The notes under the pieces are model-generated. The model made no database searches. It was not told the DNA's origin and worked only from the letters and a program-made list of their open reading frames with translations. From positions 22,270-86,269 of the forward strand of contig JAFASN010000130.1 of assembly GCA_019244415.1 (NCBI GenBank): a stretch of DNA of 64,000 bases, written 5' to 3'. Numbering within the stretch: position 1 is the first letter of the stretch; every line of letters begins with the position of its first letter. Positions 7,967 through 15,487 of the stretch are shown one piece after another. A program made the position numbers and the translations under genes. Source of the DNA: Verrucomicrobiota bacterium. GTDB lineage: Bacteria; Verrucomicrobiota; Verrucomicrobiia; Chthoniobacterales; UBA10450.

Positions 7967-9463
7967 TCACCTCGCCCCGGCCGCGGTGCTGGCGCGTCGC
8001 GCTCGTATTTTCCAGAACTCCCGCGTAAGCGGCGCCGGATCTTCGATCGAGCTCACTCCGGGAATTTGCGCGCGCTGGTTCGCAAACTGGAGCAGCTTTA
8101 CCGCCGGGCTGCCGGACAGAAACGCGATTGGCGGAAAATTGCGCCGCAGCAAACCGAACAGGTCCACCTCACGATGCGGCAAATCTCCGATGCCGTCGTG
8201 GTTCAGGTCGATCTCGGCGCCGTTGTCCCACAAATTCCCGACGCCGTTTACAGCCCACGCGTTTTGCTCGATGTCCGAGCCGCCGGTTTCGACCGTGTGC
8301 AGGTTTCCGGCAAACACATTCTCGGTGAACTGGTTGCTGTCCTGGTTGGCCGCGAATTTCAGGCCAATGTAATTGTCACAAACGCGGTTGCGCGCGATCT
8401 CGTTGCCGTTGCATTGATTGAACGAGAGACCGACCGCGTCTTTCTCGACCACGTTGTCTTCGAATCGGCAGCGGTCACTCGATTGCACGATGAGGCCGTA
8501 TGCCCGCTGGCCGCGATTGCTGAGGAAACGATTCCCGCGCACGAGCGCTTCTTTTGAAAACATGATTGCGCCGCCCGCGGCGTTATCGCTGAAGGTGTTG
8601 TTCACCACCGCATTCGTGTCGGAGTACATGTAGTGCAGCCCGTAGCGCGTCTGGTGCACGTAATTGTTTTCCGCCCGGGAGTTGTTGGTGAACGAGAAGT
8701 AAATTCCGTCGCGCGTATCGCTAATGTCGTTCCCGCGAATGAGATTACCGTCGCAATTCCACTGGTGCACACCGTTGCCGCGCCAGTTGTTGAGCAGCGC
8801 GGTGTCGCAATTTTCGGTACTTTGGCCCACGCCCTTTTCCACCGGCTCGCCTGAAACCGGAATCGTCGTTTTGCCTTGAATGCGATTCTCGAGTACGCGC
8901 GCGCCGGAAACTTTCTTGAGGTAAACGCCATGAAGCGAATTGGCGATGACGCAATGTTCGATCGTCACGCGATTGCCGGTGACGAACACCGCCGCGTCAT
9001 CCTCGAGCAGTTTCAATCCCGAGCCGGTGATCCGCAGATCGCGGAGAGTAACGTCGTTCGCCGCAATGGTGACGACTTTGCCGGTGTGATCACCGCGAAT
9101 CTCCGCGCCGGCGTCACCGGCAAGCGTCAGCGGTTTGTTAATAACGAGCGCGCCGTTATGAACGCCCGCTTCGATGCGAATGGTGGAATGCGGAGCGGCC
9201 GCATCGATTCGCTGTTGCAGCGGGAGCGTCGCGGCAAGCAGCGGTTGTGAAAACAATAACAGCGCCGCAAAGGCCTGGGGAGCGCACGCGACCTCGCGTG
9301 TATGTTTCGGCGCCCTCGCCGAAACCACCCTCCTAGAGACGAACGGCGAGTCGTCGTTCGCAGCACGCGAGTCGCGTGCGCTCCGCAGAAAATATCGCGC
9401 GCGAACGGCGCGTACGACGCCGAGTCGGAGTACGGACCGAAGCGTAACGGGCGCGAGCGTCAT
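7967..9463 (-). CDS. nosD: NosD, periplasmic beta-helix copper-assembly protein
   Basis: Periplasmic partner of NosFY in building the NosZ copper sites. Seen: from about residue 85 onward a right-handed beta-helix made of repeating units such as NRVTIEHCVIANSLHGVYLKK and NYVHQTRYGLHYMYSDTN, ending with DLPHREVDLFG. The ATG at 9463 overlaps the nosB stop by 4 bp. A signal-like segment AFAALLLFSQPLLAA lies near residues 65-79, unusually far from the start: the codons between come from a palindromic repeat inserted at 9278-9384 that stays in frame. Export of the current protein therefore depends on an atypical long N-region or a different start. Confidence 0.92.
   Translation of the reverse strand: MTLAPVTLRSVLRLGVVRAVRARYFLRSARDSRAANDDSPFVSRRVVSARAPKHTREVACAPQAFAALLLFSQPLLAATLPLQQRIDAAAPHSTIRIEAGVHNGALVINKPLTLAGDAGAEIRGDHTGKVVTIAANDVTLRDLRITGSGLKLLEDDAAVFVTGNRVTIEHCVIANSLHGVYLKKVSGARVLENRIQGKTTIPVSGEPVEKGVGQSTENCDTALLNNWRGNGVHQWNCDGNLIRGNDISDTRDGIYFSFTNNSRAENNYVHQTRYGLHYMYSDTNAVVNNTFSDNAAGGAIMFSKEALVRGNRFLSNRGQRAYGLIVQSSDRCRFEDNVVEKDAVGLSFNQCNGNEIARNRVCDNYIGLKFAANQDSNQFTENVFAGNLHTVETGGSDIEQNAWAVNGVGNLWDNGAEIDLNHDGIGDLPHREVDLFGLLRRNFPPIAFLSGSPAVKLLQFANQRAQIPGVSSIEDPAPLTREFWKIRARRASTAAGAR
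9278..9384. repeat. REP-like compound palindrome inside the 5' end of nosD
   Basis: Outer arms GGAGCGCACGCGACCTCGCGTG (left) and its near-exact complement at 9364-9384 (CACGCGAGTCGCGTGCGCTCC) differ by one bulged base. Inside lies a perfect 9-bp stem GTTTCGGCG/CGCCGAAAC with loop CCCT, and a third weaker stem CGAACG/CGTTCG. The element is about 107 bp and separates the nosD start codon from the codons of its signal-like segment. It looks like a dispersed REP/MITE-type element; the copy number elsewhere in the genome is unknown. Confidence 0.8.
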
Positions 9464-10089
9464 GCAAACGGTTCCTTTCGCGAGAACCAGCCGGCCAGCA
9501 TGATCATCAAGACCGACGCGCAGAGCAGAATGGCGCCGAGCTGCGGGAAGCTGTACTCACGGAAGTTCGCGATCTGTTTTACCCCGATGAGCAGCGGCGT
9601 GAACGGCTTGATGCGCACCGGCGCGTGTGGGTCGAGGTTGTGCCCGTAGGTGTAGAGCCGGTACCAGAACGACGCGATGGAAAAGATGCCGAAGTAGCAG
9701 TAAACGGCGAAGAGATCGACGAGGTTGCCCATGCTGCCGAACACGATCGAGCGCAGGATCATGAGGATGATCAAACCGAACACGAACGGCATCCAGCGCA
9801 TCTCCAGGAAATCGGCCTGCTGGATCGGCTTCATGCCGATGTAATGATTCAGGCCGTTAATTTCGTTCAGGTGCTGCCCGTTCAATCCGCCGCCGACGAT
9901 CTTGTAGGTGTAGATGTAGAGATCGAGCCCGTCTGAGTACTGCGGTGCGACGAGGTGCATGCGCCAGAGCGGAAAGAAGAGCGAGACCGCGATCGTGATC
10001 GCCGCGGCGAGCAGCAGCAAACGAGACCTCAAGTTCAGCGGCCGGCTCAGAAACCGGAATTCTCGCCGGAGCAGCTCGGAAATGTTCAT
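9460..10089 (-). CDS. nosB: NosB-like membrane protein of clade II nos cluster
   Basis: A 209-aa membrane protein starting MNISELLRREFRFLSRPLNLRSR, with about five hydrophobic segments (LLLLAAAITIAVSLFFPLW, FVFGLIILMILRSIVFG, LFAVYCYFGIFSIASFW, LGAILLCASVLMIMLAGWF). Conserved-looking periplasmic residues occur in NEINGLNHYIGMKP. Known: nosB is found directly downstream of clade II (atypical) nosZ genes and its role is not firmly established. ATG 10089 is chosen because the longer ORF-track version begins within the low-complexity end of nosZ. It lies 55 bp after nosZ and overlaps nosD. Confidence 0.88.
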   Translation of the reverse strand: MNISELLRREFRFLSRPLNLRSRLLLLAAAITIAVSLFFPLWRMHLVAPQYSDGLDLYIYTYKIVGGGLNGQHLNEINGLNHYIGMKPIQQADFLEMRWMPFVFGLIILMILRSIVFGSMGNLVDLFAVYCYFGIFSIASFWYRLYTYGHNLDPHAPVRIKPFTPLLIGVKQIANFREYSFPQLGAILLCASVLMIMLAGWFSRKEPFA

Positions 10090-10144
10090 GGCCAAATCGT
10101 TCGTCGCAGCTGGAGCGGGGGTACTCCAGCCGGGCAAACGGTCA

Positions 10145-12238
10145 TTACGGTTGCGGTGACGCGCTCTCGGCGGGGCTTGCCGGCGCGCTTGCATTCGAGC
10201 TCGCAGACGAAGCAGCGTTGGGGCTCGCGGGCGGGATGGGCGGACCCGCTTCGGGATTCTCGGTTGCGGGTACCGGCGATTCCGTCGCGGTTCCCTTGGT
10301 GTCAACACTTGGAATTGTTGGGCCGGGCTGCGGTGCGCCTGGCGTATTCGTGTAAACGGCGCCCGGCATGGGCTGGCCTGTGTTTGCAAACACCAGGTAA
10401 CCCTGCATTTCCTGGTGCAAAGCCGAGCAGAAGTTCGTGCAGTAGAACGGGAACACGCCCGGCTTGGTCACTTTCATGTGCAGCGTCTTGGTTTCGCCGG
10501 GATCCATCACCATGTTGATGTTGTTTTCGACAACACCGAACCCGTGGATCATGTCCCGCGTTTGCTCGACGTTGGTGACATGGATCGTGAGGTCATCGCC
10601 CACCTGCGCATCGATGCGGTCCGGGATGAAGCGGCTGCGAATGGCGATCACCTTCGCTTCCACCTTGTTGCCGTTGCGAGTCACACCGGTCTGTGCCTTA
10701 TCCCAAACGGCGTTCGGATCGTGGTTCTCCTGTTTCGGATACGCCTCGATCGGCTGCACGTCGCTCACTTTCAGGATTTGCGCGAAATGCGGCTCCGCCT
10801 CTGTGTACGTTTCGTACACCATCTTCATCTTCGCGCCGGTAATGTCGATGAGTTGACTGGACTCCGGCTGTGAGGGCCCGACGTTGATGTGGCGTCCGGC
10901 GGAAAGCTTGTTCATCGCGACGAGCCATTTCCCGTACGGATGCGCGGTGTCGCTGCCGGCGACGACGAGGTGACCCGTGCTGTAATGCGTCGGTACTTTA
11001 TCCAGCACCGTTTTGGTCATGTCTTTGCGTTCGTCGTCACTCCAGGGCGGGAGCTTCCATTTAGTAATATTCGAGTCGATGAAGAGCGAGGTGTAGGCAT
11101 TGCCCACGCCGTCGAACTGCGTGTGCAGCGGCCCCAGCCCGACCGGCACTTCGCCTTCAACGACCGCCTCGTACTTAACCACCGGAATTCCGCGTACTTC
11201 GCCGCTGAACGTTTTGTTATCGATCGCGGCTTTCAGTTTCTCGAAGTTCACCACGGTCACTGAAGGCTGCAATTTGCCGCCGTAGGCGAGCCATTTACCG
11301 GTCGGATCGGTGTCCACGCCGTGCGGCGATTTGCCGATGGGCAGAAAGTACAAGATACCCGGCACCTTGGCCGGATCGAGCACCGGCACGCCGGCCATTT
11401 CCTGCGCTTTGCCCTGCGCCACGGCCTGCTCAGCCGCGCGCCAGTTCACAATGGCGGAATAATCGCGATCCATTTGGGTCGAGTTCACTTCGAGAACGTC
11501 GTGCGCCATTTCGCTGTTGTAGCTGGTCCAGAACGCCCATCCGCTCGAAGGGCCTTTGCCGGTCGACGCGAGGTCCCAATCAAATGGCGGCGTGAGGATT
11601 TGCCAGGCCACACTCATGTTGCCGGTTTGCGGATCGACTTTGATCGCGCTCACCATGCCGTTGAATTCTTTCGGGTAGTCGTTCGGATCAGCGACGCGGC
11701 CCTTCGGCAGCGGGACGGAGAAACGCGTCGCCACGAGCAGGTACTCAGTGTTCTCGGTGACAAACGACGAACCGTGATTGCCCATCGAGTTCGGGATTGG
11801 GCCGAGGATCTGGTGCGTTTTGAAATCGCGCAGATCGATGCGCGCCACGCGGTTGTTGGCGTTGTCGTTCACAAACAGCCAGCGGCCGTCGTACTTCGAC
11901 TGTGTTTGCGAGAGCGCGGGATGATGCACATCGCCCCAGGTGTACTGGCCGAGCATCTTTTTCGATTCCTCATCGTAGCCATAGCCGGTGCCTGAGTACG
12001 GCGAGAACACCGGGATGGTGGTGATGTGACGCATCGAAGGAATGCCGGCGACAAACACCTGGCCCGAGTGCCCGCCCGAATAGAACAGGTAGTACTCGTC
12101 CTTCTCCCCTGGCGCGACGTAAGTGGCTGATGCGTTGGCCGCGCGATAGCCTTTGTTCGTGCTGCTGCTTTCAAAGCAGCTCGTCAGCGAAAACGCGGCG
12201 CACGCAACCGTTCCCGCAAACAGCAACTTCGTTTTCAT
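10145..12238 (-). CDS. nosZ: Nitrous oxide reductase, clade II-type NosZ
   Basis: Periplasmic multicopper enzyme reducing N2O to N2. Seen: signal MKTKLLFAGTVACAAFSLTSC with a lipobox (LTSC) rather than a twin-arginine signal; a seven-bladed propeller containing CuZ-type histidines in DVHHPALS, GNHGSSF, SPHGVDTDP, GPLHTQFDG, GSDTAHP and AEPHFAQ; and a C-terminal cupredoxin with the CuA motif CTNFCSALHQEMQGY. Beyond CuA there is a tail of about 70 residues rich in Pro, Ala and Ser. Start ATG 12238 (697 aa) is chosen because the ORF-track extension runs into azurin. A Sec/lipoprotein signal, nosB next door and a DFY set fit clade II. It follows the azurin gene by 17 bp. Confidence 0.96.
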   Translation of the reverse strand: MKTKLLFAGTVACAAFSLTSCFESSSTNKGYRAANASATYVAPGEKDEYYLFYSGGHSGQVFVAGIPSMRHITTIPVFSPYSGTGYGYDEESKKMLGQYTWGDVHHPALSQTQSKYDGRWLFVNDNANNRVARIDLRDFKTHQILGPIPNSMGNHGSSFVTENTEYLLVATRFSVPLPKGRVADPNDYPKEFNGMVSAIKVDPQTGNMSVAWQILTPPFDWDLASTGKGPSSGWAFWTSYNSEMAHDVLEVNSTQMDRDYSAIVNWRAAEQAVAQGKAQEMAGVPVLDPAKVPGILYFLPIGKSPHGVDTDPTGKWLAYGGKLQPSVTVVNFEKLKAAIDNKTFSGEVRGIPVVKYEAVVEGEVPVGLGPLHTQFDGVGNAYTSLFIDSNITKWKLPPWSDDERKDMTKTVLDKVPTHYSTGHLVVAGSDTAHPYGKWLVAMNKLSAGRHINVGPSQPESSQLIDITGAKMKMVYETYTEAEPHFAQILKVSDVQPIEAYPKQENHDPNAVWDKAQTGVTRNGNKVEAKVIAIRSRFIPDRIDAQVGDDLTIHVTNVEQTRDMIHGFGVVENNINMVMDPGETKTLHMKVTKPGVFPFYCTNFCSALHQEMQGYLVFANTGQPMPGAVYTNTPGAPQPGPTIPSVDTKGTATESPVPATENPEAGPPIPPASPNAASSASSNASAPASPAESASPQP

Positions 12239-12255
12239 TTCATTCTCCTTCTTGA

Positions 12256-12741
12256 TCACTGCGCTTTCACTGTGAACGTGCCTTTCATTCCCTGCGTGGC
12301 GTGCCCCGGGAAAGTACAGGCGAAGTCGTAATCGCCGGGCACGTACGGCGCCGTAAACGTGACGCTGTCGCTTTCGCCGGGCCCGAGCAGTTTCGTGTGG
12401 GCGATCACATCCCTGGCCGAGGCGGGCGGGACGTAATCGTGCGCGGCATCCATGGAAGCGTTCTCGACGAACTGGTTCCAATTCACGCCTTTGTTCAGCA
12501 GGACGAAGTTGTGGCCCATCGACGCTTTGGGCGAGGTGCCTTTGTTCGAGAGCGTCACCGTGACCTGCTGGCCAGGTACGGCTTCGAGCGCAGTGGTGCT
12601 GAATTTCATCTTGTCATCGGCGCTGAGCTCGAGCGTCTTCGGGGGCGCCGATGGAGCGCGGTTACAGCCAGCAAGTGAAAGGAATAGCGCACCGCAGCCG
12701 ACGATGACCGCCGGCAGCGCATGAAGGGCAGATTTTCTCAT
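12256..12741 (-). CDS. Azurin-like blue copper lipoprotein
   Basis: Small electron-transfer cupredoxin. Seen: lipoprotein signal ending FLSLAGC, then a cupredoxin domain with copper ligands His in KASMGHNFVLL and the Cys-His-Met cluster DFACTFPGHATQGMKG. Length 161 aa equals a signal plus the usual azurin of about 128 aa. It is the first gene of the nos operon, so it is a plausible electron donor to the NosZ CuA centre (inference). No Shine-Dalgarno sequence precedes the ATG, and the FNR box is spaced so that transcription could start at the ATG itself. Confidence 0.92.
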   Translation of the reverse strand: MRKSALHALPAVIVGCGALFLSLAGCNRAPSAPPKTLELSADDKMKFSTTALEAVPGQQVTVTLSNKGTSPKASMGHNFVLLNKGVNWNQFVENASMDAAHDYVPPASARDVIAHTKLLGPGESDSVTFTAPYVPGDYDFACTFPGHATQGMKGTFTVKAQ

Positions 12742-12775
12742 TGGAGCAAAATGGGAAGTCCGCCCTCACCGCGCT

Positions 12776-12789
12776 TTGATGCAGATCAA
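12776..12789. promoter_or_regulatory. Perfect FNR/DNR box upstream of the nos operon
   Basis: The 14-mer TTGATGCAGATCAA matches the FNR/DNR consensus TTGAT-N4-ATCAA exactly. Its centre lies 41.5 bp from the azurin ATG, the classic distance between a class II FNR-type site and the transcription start, and a weak -10 (CATTTT, 12753-12748) is present. It lies between divergent azurin and ybdK. The Crp/Fnr protein at the end of the operon is the obvious candidate ligand. Confidence 0.82.
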
Positions 12790-12844
12790 CCCCGAGCGAA
12801 TTTCCTGTCGAACTGCGCTAGTGTGCGGGTTCAGTTCTCCTCTT

Positions 12845-13972
12845 ATGCAAGGTCGCCAGCACGTTTTCACTCTCGGCATCGAGGAGGAATTCCAGATCAT
12901 CGATCCGGATACGCGCGAGCTGCGTTCGCACATCCAGGAAATCCTGGCCGACGGCAAGATGCTGTTGCGCGAGCACGTGAAGCCGGAGATGCACCAGTCC
13001 GTCGTCGAGCTGGGCACGGAAGTTTGCAGTGATACCAGGAGCGCGCGCCAGCAGGTCGTGAAACTGCGCAGCGGGCTGGCTGGATTGGCTGAACGGCACG
13101 GTCTGAAGATCGCGTCAGCCGGCACGCATCCGTTTTCGCATTGGATGGATCAACAGATCACGGCAGACGAGCGCTACGCCACCATCGTGCAGGACATGCA
13201 GCAAATCGCGCGTGCCAATCTCATCTTTGGCCTGCACGTTCACGTGGGCATTCCGGATCGCGAGACCGGCATCCAGGTGATGAACCAGGCGCGCTATTTC
13301 CTGCCGCACTTTTACGCGCTCTCCACGAACTCCCCGTTCTGGCTGGGCCAGAACACCGGGCTCAAGGCCTACCGCCAGATGATTTTCGAGCGTTTCCCGC
13401 GCACGGGCGTGCCGGACACGTTTGAAAGTCTCTCTGAGTACGAAGATTACCTCAAGCTGCTCGTCTCCACGGGCTGCATCGATAACGCTAAAAAAATCTG
13501 GTGGGACGTTCGTCTCCACCCGTTTTTCGACACGATCGAGTTCCGCATCTGCGACGCGCAATCACGCGTGGACGACACCCTTGCACTGGCCGCCCTCATG
13601 CAAGCTGTCGTACTCAAGCTGCACAAATTCCTCCGCCAAAATGTCACCTTTCGCATGTACCGGCGGCGGCTGATCGACGAAAACCGCTGGCGTGCCGGGC
13701 GCTACGGCCTCGACGGGAAGCTGATCGATTTCGGCCGCGCCTGCGAAGTAGATGAGCGTGATCTCATTCACGAAATCCTGCATTTCGTTGCGCCGGAAGT
13801 GGACGAACTGGGCAGCCACGCGGAGATGGCGCACGTCGAGAGAATTCTACAGGAAGGGACCGGCGCCGACCGCCAGCTGCGTGTCTGGGAGCAAACCGGG
13901 AATATCCGAGCCGTCGTGGACCACATCGTCGGCGAGACGTATGAAGCGCTCGAGCTTGGCCGCGAAGCGTGA
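12845..13972 (+). CDS. ybdK: YbdK-type carboxylate-amine ligase (GCS2 family)
   Basis: Member of the glutamate-cysteine ligase 2 family; the E. coli protein has weak gamma-glutamylcysteine ligase activity, but the physiological substrate is unknown. Seen: FTLGIEEEFQIIDPDTRELR at the N-terminus (metal-binding acidic residues), GTEVCSDT, HPFSHW, LHVHVGIPD, the core FWLGQNTGLKAYRQMIFERFPRTGVP, and FDTIEFRICDAQS. ATG 12845 gives 375 aa, the usual length; the ORF-track start is upstream of family similarity. It is divergent from the nos operon with the FNR box in between. Confidence 0.92.
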   Translation: MQGRQHVFTLGIEEEFQIIDPDTRELRSHIQEILADGKMLLREHVKPEMHQSVVELGTEVCSDTRSARQQVVKLRSGLAGLAERHGLKIASAGTHPFSHWMDQQITADERYATIVQDMQQIARANLIFGLHVHVGIPDRETGIQVMNQARYFLPHFYALSTNSPFWLGQNTGLKAYRQMIFERFPRTGVPDTFESLSEYEDYLKLLVSTGCIDNAKKIWWDVRLHPFFDTIEFRICDAQSRVDDTLALAALMQAVVLKLHKFLRQNVTFRMYRRRLIDENRWRAGRYGLDGKLIDFGRACEVDERDLIHEILHFVAPEVDELGSHAEMAHVERILQEGTGADRQLRVWEQTGNIRAVVDHIVGETYEALELGREA

Positions 13973-14945
13973 GACGCGACAGCAGAATCGACCTGGCCGG
14001 CGTGAAGCCGACCGCGCGCCTGTCGGCGTTGTTGTCTCTGATAAGAGGCGGTTCCGCGTAACCGTCGGCGCGATTCTTTTGGTCGCGGCGCTTTCGGTAC
14101 TCAGCGGCTGCAATCGTGGAAAGCAGGAGCCGGCGCCCCGTACTTACCATGTGCGCGGCATCGTGCGGGGGATTTCGCCAGATCGGACAACGATCGATAT
14201 TGAGCACGAAGCGATTCCGGGATTCATGCCATCAATGACCATGCCGTTTAGCGCGGCCGATCCGAATGAGGTGGCGCATTTCAACGCCGATGACGCGGTC
14301 AGCTTTGAGCTGCTCGTGACGGAGAAGGAGGCGACCGTGAAAAATATCAGGCGCATCGCCGCCGCCGAAGTACATCTGCCCACGCCCTCGCCGCCGGTTC
14401 CAAGTACGAGCACGATCACGAGCTTGAGCCCAAGGTTAAAAGAAGGCGATGAGATGCCGGTCTTCACGCTCACCAACGAGCGCGGCGAAAAGATCACGCT
14501 CGATTCTTTCCGCGGCCGGCCGTTCGTACTCACGTTTATTTACACGCGCTGCCCGCTGCCAAATTTTTGCCCTCGCATCTCGAGAGATTTTGCAGCGCTG
14601 CAGGATGCGATTGAGCACGGCGCAGGGCCGCTGGCCGAGACACGACTGCTGAGCATTACTCTCGATCCGAAGTTTGACACGCCGCAGGTGCTGAGCGCCT
14701 ACGGCAAAAGCGAAAATGCCGACCCCAAAATCTGGAGTTTCGCAACTGGCGATTCCGCGGAAATCGATGCGCTTACGCAAGCCTTCGCTGTGTACCGGCA
14801 GAACGAAGGGGGGACGCTGAGTCACGGCCTCGCGACCGCGCTTGTCACCTCCGGCGGAAAAGTCGCGAAGCTTTGGCGTGGCAACGGCTGGACACCGGCC
14901 GAAGTTACCGCCGCGATCGCGCATCTAAACGGCGCCGGGGACTAA
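13941..14945 (+). CDS. CusF-like plus SCO1/SenC fusion lipoprotein
   Basis: Exported copper-chaperone-like protein. Seen in order: a membrane segment ending in a lipobox (LSVLSGC, about residues 50-56); a CusF-type domain (HVRGIVRGISPDRTTIDIEHEAIPGFMPSMTMPF) whose Met-rich turn binds Cu/Ag in CusF; a Pro/Ser linker; and a thioredoxin-fold SCO domain with CPLPNFCP and the distal His in GTLSHGLA. Known: SCO proteins load copper into CuA of cytochrome oxidase and, in some bacteria, of NosZ. The start is uncertain: ATG 13941 overlaps ybdK by 32 bp and no closer ATG/GTG/TTG lies in frame before the signal. Confidence 0.88.
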   Translation: MKRSSLAAKRETRQQNRPGRREADRAPVGVVVSDKRRFRVTVGAILLVAALSVLSGCNRGKQEPAPRTYHVRGIVRGISPDRTTIDIEHEAIPGFMPSMTMPFSAADPNEVAHFNADDAVSFELLVTEKEATVKNIRRIAAAEVHLPTPSPPVPSTSTITSLSPRLKEGDEMPVFTLTNERGEKITLDSFRGRPFVLTFIYTRCPLPNFCPRISRDFAALQDAIEHGAGPLAETRLLSITLDPKFDTPQVLSAYGKSENADPKIWSFATGDSAEIDALTQAFAVYRQNEGGTLSHGLATALVTSGGKVAKLWRGNGWTPAEVTAAIAHLNGAGD

Positions 14946-15123
14946 GTACGCCGGCTGAGATTCGAGTCTTTAGAAAACAAATCAATCGGCTGCGGCTGCA
15001 AACCTAAAGCAAGTAGGCAGACTTCCGTACTCATCCGCGAGTCGTGGCGTTATTCGGCGAACGAGACCCGAAGCGCGCTGTGGAAGTACAAGCAACGATT
15101 GCCCATCAATGGTTTGTATTGCA

Positions 15124-15144
15124 CATATAGTATAACTACATATG
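15124..15144. promoter_or_regulatory. AT-rich imperfect palindrome, likely PadR operator/promoter
   Basis: CATATAGTATAACTACATATG lies 10 bp upstream of the padR ATG in an otherwise GC-rich region. The halves CATATAGT and ACTACATATG are complementary apart from a 2-nt bulge, and the centre TATAGTATAAC could serve as a -10 box. PadR repressors commonly bind AT-rich palindromes with ATGT/ACAT cores overlapping their own promoter, so autoregulation of the padR-permease pair is likely. Confidence 0.55.
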
Positions 15145-15154
15145 ATAATCCAAT

Positions 15155-15487
15155 ATGCGTGACCGCGAGCTGAAGAAAGGAAGTGCGGAGCTGCTCGTGC
15201 TTTCGCTGCTGGAGCATCGGCCGCGGCACGGCTACGAAATCGGGCAACTGATTGAATTGCGTTCACACGGTGCGCTCCGATTTAATGTCGCCTCACTTTA
15301 CCCGCTGCTTTACCGGCTGGAGAAACGCGGCTGGATTCGTGGCCGCTGGATCGAGAAAGCCGGGCAACGCCGCCGCCGTTTCTACCGGCTGACGCCAGCG
15401 GGCAGGCGCATGCTGGCGCAACAGCGCGAGGGCTGGCTCAAATTCGTCGAGGCCATCGGCCGTGTCGCTGCAATCGAGTATGCCTGA
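15155..15487 (+). CDS. PadR-family transcriptional regulator
   Basis: A 110-aa winged-helix protein. Seen: KGSAELLVLSLLEHRPRHGYEIGQLI (helices 1-2), FNVASLYPLLYRLEKRGWIRGRW (recognition helix and wing), and GQRRRRFYRLTPAGRRML, all hallmark PadR blocks. It belongs to the short PadR group with a short C-terminal helix. It overlaps the ABC permease start by 8 bp. Short PadR genes immediately before ADOP permeases are a common pair, and the regulator probably represses both genes. Confidence 0.93.
   Translation: MRDRELKKGSAELLVLSLLEHRPRHGYEIGQLIELRSHGALRFNVASLYPLLYRLEKRGWIRGRWIEKAGQRRRRFYRLTPAGRRMLAQQREGWLKFVEAIGRVAAIEYA

Noticed and set aside
11321-11995. 224-aa plus-strand ORF within nosZ
   Set aside because: It is a shadow of the nosZ propeller region with no motif or family resemblance.
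12239-12481. Extended nosZ start at 12481 as in the ORF track
   Set aside because: The extra residues overlap azurin out of frame and precede a complete signal peptide starting at 12238.
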